A stretch of DNA of 29,703 bases from a virus: IMG/VR virus record IMGVR_UViG_3300030110_005075, positions 1 through 29,703 of that record, one strand, 5' to 3'. The translations under genes were made by a program, and so were the position numbers. This document shows positions 28,499 through 29,703 of the stretch, piece by piece. A model generated the notes under the pieces. The model saw only the letters and a program-made list of their open reading frames with translations, had not been told where the DNA came from and ran no database searches. Position 1 is the first letter of the stretch; each line of letters starts with the position of its first letter.

Positions 28499-29703
28499 AT
28501 GAAATTAGTCGATTTAAAGTTTCAACCAGGTATAGATAAACAAGACACTGCTTATTCAGCGGGAGATCAACGTAAATATGTTGATTCCGACTTTGTTAGA
28601 TTCCACTATGGTAAGCCTGAAAGATGGAAAGGCTGGTCATATTTACCAAATCCTAATAAAACTATTGTGGGCGTGGTCCGTGATACGCACAGCTGGGTTG
28701 GTTTAGACGGAATAAGATATCTAGCTTTAGGAACTGATAGAAAATTATATATCTACACTGAAGGAGCCTTGTATGACATTACACCCCTACGTGACACGGA
28801 AGCTCTGACAAATCCTTTTACAACAAATGGCACAACTACAGTGTCAGTGGCTGATGCTGCACATGGAGCTGCAGTTGGTGATTTTGTTACCTTTGATTCT
28901 TTTTCAACAATAGATGGTTTAGATATGAATCAAGAGTTTGAAATTACATCAGTGACAAGTGCAAGTGCTTACACTGTTACACATACTAGCACTGCTTCTG
29001 GTTCTACATCAGGTGGTGGAGGATCAGGTAACGCTAAATATCAAATAACCACAGGCCCTTCTACATCTACATATGGATATGGTTGGGGAACCTTAACTTG
29101 GAACACTAGCACTTGGAACACACCAAGATCATCTTCAGGTGTTGTTTTATCAGCTCGTCAATGGTCTTTAGATAATTTTGGTGAAGATTTAATTGCAACG
29201 GTTTTAAATGGTGGAACATTTATTTGGGATACTTCAGGTGGAACTGGAGTTAGAGCAACTGCTCTATCTAACGCTCCTACTGCGTCTAGATTTAGTATAG
29301 TTTCAACTGATACAAGGCATTTACTTATATTTGGAACAGAGACAACAATAGGTGATCCTACTACACAGGATGATTTATTATTTAGATTTTCTGATAGAGA
29401 AGATGCAACTGATTATACACCTGTATCTACTAATGAAGCAGGCTCATTACGTATATCAGACGGTTCTAGAATTATGGGAGCTGTTAAATCTTCTGGTCAG
29501 ATACTCCTATGGACCGACACTTCTATGCACGGTATTCAATTTGTTGGTACACCTTTTACTTTTGGTCTTAGACAACTTGGTGCGAACTGCGGGTTAATAG
29601 CACAACATGCAGCTATAGAAGTTAATGGTAGAGCATATTGGATGTCTGATGATTCTTTTTATATGTATGATGGTGTTGTTAAAAAAATGCCATGTTCCGT
29701 GCA
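28499..29703 (+). CDS. virion structural protein, 3' end outside window
   Basis: Open from ATG 28499 to the last base without stop, 401 codons seen. The start MKLVDLKFQPGIDKQDTAYSAGDQ, then YVDSDFVRFHYGKPERWKGW, is a pattern I know from structural (tail or neck-like) proteins of marine phages. After it come repeated beta-type stretches: GLDGIRYLALGTDRKLYIYTEGALYDITP, a Ser/Thr/Gly-rich insert with GSTSGGGGSG (about 170-180), VVLSARQWSLDNFGEDLIATVLNGGTFIWD and RAYWMSDDSFYMYDG, suggesting a beta-propeller-like fold. No Shine-Dalgarno is visible. It ends inside a likely oriented motif, GTTCCGTGCA. Confidence 0.8.
   Translation, partial: MKLVDLKFQPGIDKQDTAYSAGDQRKYVDSDFVRFHYGKPERWKGWSYLPNPNKTIVGVVRDTHSWVGLDGIRYLALGTDRKLYIYTEGALYDITPLRDTEALTNPFTTNGTTTVSVADAAHGAAVGDFVTFDSFSTIDGLDMNQEFEITSVTSASAYTVTHTSTASGSTSGGGGSGNAKYQITTGPSTSTYGYGWGTLTWNTSTWNTPRSSSGVVLSARQWSLDNFGEDLIATVLNGGTFIWDTSGGTGVRATALSNAPTASRFSIVSTDTRHLLIFGTETTIGDPTTQDDLLFRFSDREDATDYTPVSTNEAGSLRISDGSRIMGAVKSSGQILLWTDTSMHGIQFVGTPFTFGLRQLGANCGLIAQHAAIEVNGRAYWMSDDSFYMYDGVVKKMPCSV

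Noticed and set aside
1-29703. CRISPR arrays, IS elements, integrase and att sites
   Set aside because: No regularly spaced repeats with unique spacers, transposase or integrase motifs, or paired att-like repeats were seen.

Overview
This window looks like part of the genome of an uncultured marine tailed bacteriophage. It is AT-rich and very densely packed. Most gene pairs abut or overlap by a few bases, and several start on GTG or TTG. The recognisable content is viral: a terminase small subunit, a phage replication module, a block of large low-complexity virion proteins, and many small orphan genes. A GcrA-like regulator, a family typical of Alphaproteobacteria, and the overall style hint at a marine alphaproteobacterial host. 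That is inference. No integrase, lysogeny repressor, rRNA, convincing tRNA, IS element or CRISPR array was seen.

Layout. (1) 1-2143 is an accessory block: four leftward genes, ending with a VRR-NUC-like nuclease, and a rightward GP88-family gene followed by a tiny membrane peptide. It looks more GC-rich than the rest and carries four copies of a 20-bp repeat. (2) 2144-2626 has no gene but several RNA-like hairpins. (3) 2627-4631 is a rightward operon of nine small, mostly acidic proteins, two with CxxC zinc knuckles, punctuated by two strong terminators. (4) 4628-5745 holds the leftward terminase small subunit, a divergent intergenic region with inverted and tandem repeats, a small basic protein, and a small leftward gene with a consensus sigma70 promoter. 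(5) 5746-5997 is a gene-free stretch of hairpins. (6) 5998-7574 is a leftward chain of eight small genes, including a DnaJ-type zinc knuckle, a GcrA-like HTH, a DUF6378 protein and a ribbon-helix-helix protein. Two of these genes are under 60 codons. (7) 7618-16635 is the replication module: SNF2 helicase (leftward), then rightward a hypothetical protein, a coiled-coil protein, an SSB-like protein with an acidic PF tail, an AEP primase, a UvrD-type helicase, a family A DNA polymerase and an HNH protein. (8) 16628-26144 is a small exported protein facing a leftward virion block of six genes, including 1199-aa and 800-aa proteins thought to be internal or ejection proteins. (9) 26274-29703 is a rightward block: two different 2OG-Fe(II) oxygenase-like proteins around a small hypothetical, a glycosyltransferase, and a virion protein running off the window. 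Large terminase, portal and capsid genes are not here.

How it works together. The primase, polymerase, two helicases and SSB-like protein should form a self-sufficient replisome. The SSB-like protein and the primase share a C-terminal acidic or polar PF ending like the SSB tail that recruits partners. The oxygenase/glycosyltransferase cassette lies next to a virion gene and may modify virion proteins or host surface molecules.

The most unusual signal is a dispersed motif, consensus GWACCGTGNNCC. Nine copies of its core CCGTGNNCC were found on the + strand and none on the - strand, whichever way the host gene reads and in several reading frames. This suggests a strand-oriented DNA signal rather than protein constraint.
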